Below the pieces are notes generated by a model that was given only the letters and a program-made list of their open reading frames with translations, searched no databases and was not told the origin of the DNA. DNA of 6,606 nt, from contig CAYZGR010000092.1 in the NCBI GenBank assembly GCA_964478125.1, forward strand, positions 1 through 6,606, in the 5' to 3' direction. Shown in pieces: positions 6,188 through 6,606 of this stretch (positions are counted from its first letter, which is position 1; each line of letters starts with the position of its first letter). A program made the position numbers and the translations under genes. Origin of the DNA: FW021-bin31 sp964478125 (GTDB lineage Bacteria; Bacteroidota; Bacteroidia; Chitinophagales; Chitinophagaceae).

Positions 6188-6606
6188 ATGAATAGTTTTG
6201 TTCGAAAATTAACAGCAATCTCCTTTATCTTTTTCATTATTCTATCTTCTTTGAGCTGTATCGCTCAGAGCAAAATTAAAATAAACTGGAATAAAGTTAT
6301 CCGTACTTCTAAAACTACTCCAACCCTACAAGTAGTTTATAACCCCATGCTCGACAGAGGCGCTCCAATACATGATGGAAGTTTTCAGGCATTGAAAAAC
6401 CTGGGCGCCAATTATGTGCGTTTTGTTCCCTGGTTCCCATATCCCCACGCGGCGGTGGTCGAGCTAAAACCCCCTACAAAAGATTCTACCTTCTGGGATT
6501 TCTCCCATATTGATCCGGTGATGGAAGATCTGATGAAAGCAACGAAAGGGCATTCGGTGATCATTAACTTCAGTACCATACCCGTCTGGATGTTTAAAAC
6601 CAAAGC
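6188..6606 (+). CDS. GH39-like secreted glycoside hydrolase, N-terminal part (runs off the right edge)
   Basis: From ATG 6188 the frame stays open for 139 codons to the window end. Residues 1-27 form a signal peptide (MNSFVRK, hydrophobic IFFIILSSLS, then CIAQ); cleavage after AQ is likely, although the SLSC could serve as a weak lipobox. The mature part reads WNKVIRTSKTTPTLQVVYNP, IHDGSFQALKNLGANYVRFV, PWFPYP, FWDFSHIDPVMEDLM and INFSTIPVWMF. This resembles the first barrel strands of Bacteroidota glycosidases annotated as GH39-type (beta-xylosidase/alpha-L-iduronidase clan). The catalytic glutamates lie beyond the window, so activity cannot be judged. It follows GH106 by 49 bp with no visible promoter or terminator between, so co-transcription is likely. 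The leader before ATG is A-rich with no Shine-Dalgarno sequence. Clan-level assignment is fairly safe; the exact family is less so. Confidence 0.72.
   Translation, partial: MNSFVRKLTAISFIFFIILSSLSCIAQSKIKINWNKVIRTSKTTPTLQVVYNPMLDRGAPIHDGSFQALKNLGANYVRFVPWFPYPHAAVVELKPPTKDSTFWDFSHIDPVMEDLMKATKGHSVIINFSTIPVWMFKTK

Overview
The window looks like a fragment of a carbohydrate-degradation locus from a Bacteroidota genome, most likely Sphingobacteriia-like. The reasons are protein style (WbsX/GH99-like, GH106 and GH39-like secreted glycosidases beside an AraC regulator), moderately AT-rich DNA, A/T-rich leaders without clear Shine-Dalgarno sequences, and a TAnnTTTG-type promoter word. It comes from a draft assembly: there is a run of exactly 100 Ns at 1263-1362.

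Layout. Positions 1-1068 (+) hold the C-terminal part of a GH99-like/WbsX-type protein that is cut by the left window edge and ends in a normal stop. Positions 1069-1523 hold no intact gene. They carry the C-terminal remnant of a short-chain dehydrogenase (about 1107-1460, +), interrupted by the N-run. Both edges of the N-run carry the same 14 bases, so the gap is probably an artefact of two overlapping contig ends. Positions 1524-2420 (-) hold a complete AraC-family regulator. A control region of about 260 bp (2421-2683) separates it from a rightward gene set. That set contains a 113-residue secreted remnant (2684-3025), which joins a signal peptide to the last ~70 residues of a large glycosidase; a full-length GH106 alpha-L-rhamnosidase-like lipoprotein (3025-6138); and the start of a GH39-like glycosidase (6188 to the right edge).

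How it fits together. GH106 enzymes remove alpha-L-rhamnose. With GH39-like and GH99-like enzymes nearby, the locus probably helps strip a rhamnose-containing plant or microbial polysaccharide in the periplasm or at the outer membrane, under control of the divergent AraC regulator. No SusC/SusD pair is visible, so calling it a polysaccharide utilisation locus is inference. Two gene remnants that both keep an intact C-terminus suggest recent deletion or rearrangement.

The points most worth checking are the spurious gap, a T9 tract that may hide a frameshift in the GH106 signal peptide, and the chimeric remnant upstream of it. I see no CRISPR array, tRNA, rRNA, transposase or defence system, and nothing that amounts to a new biological system.
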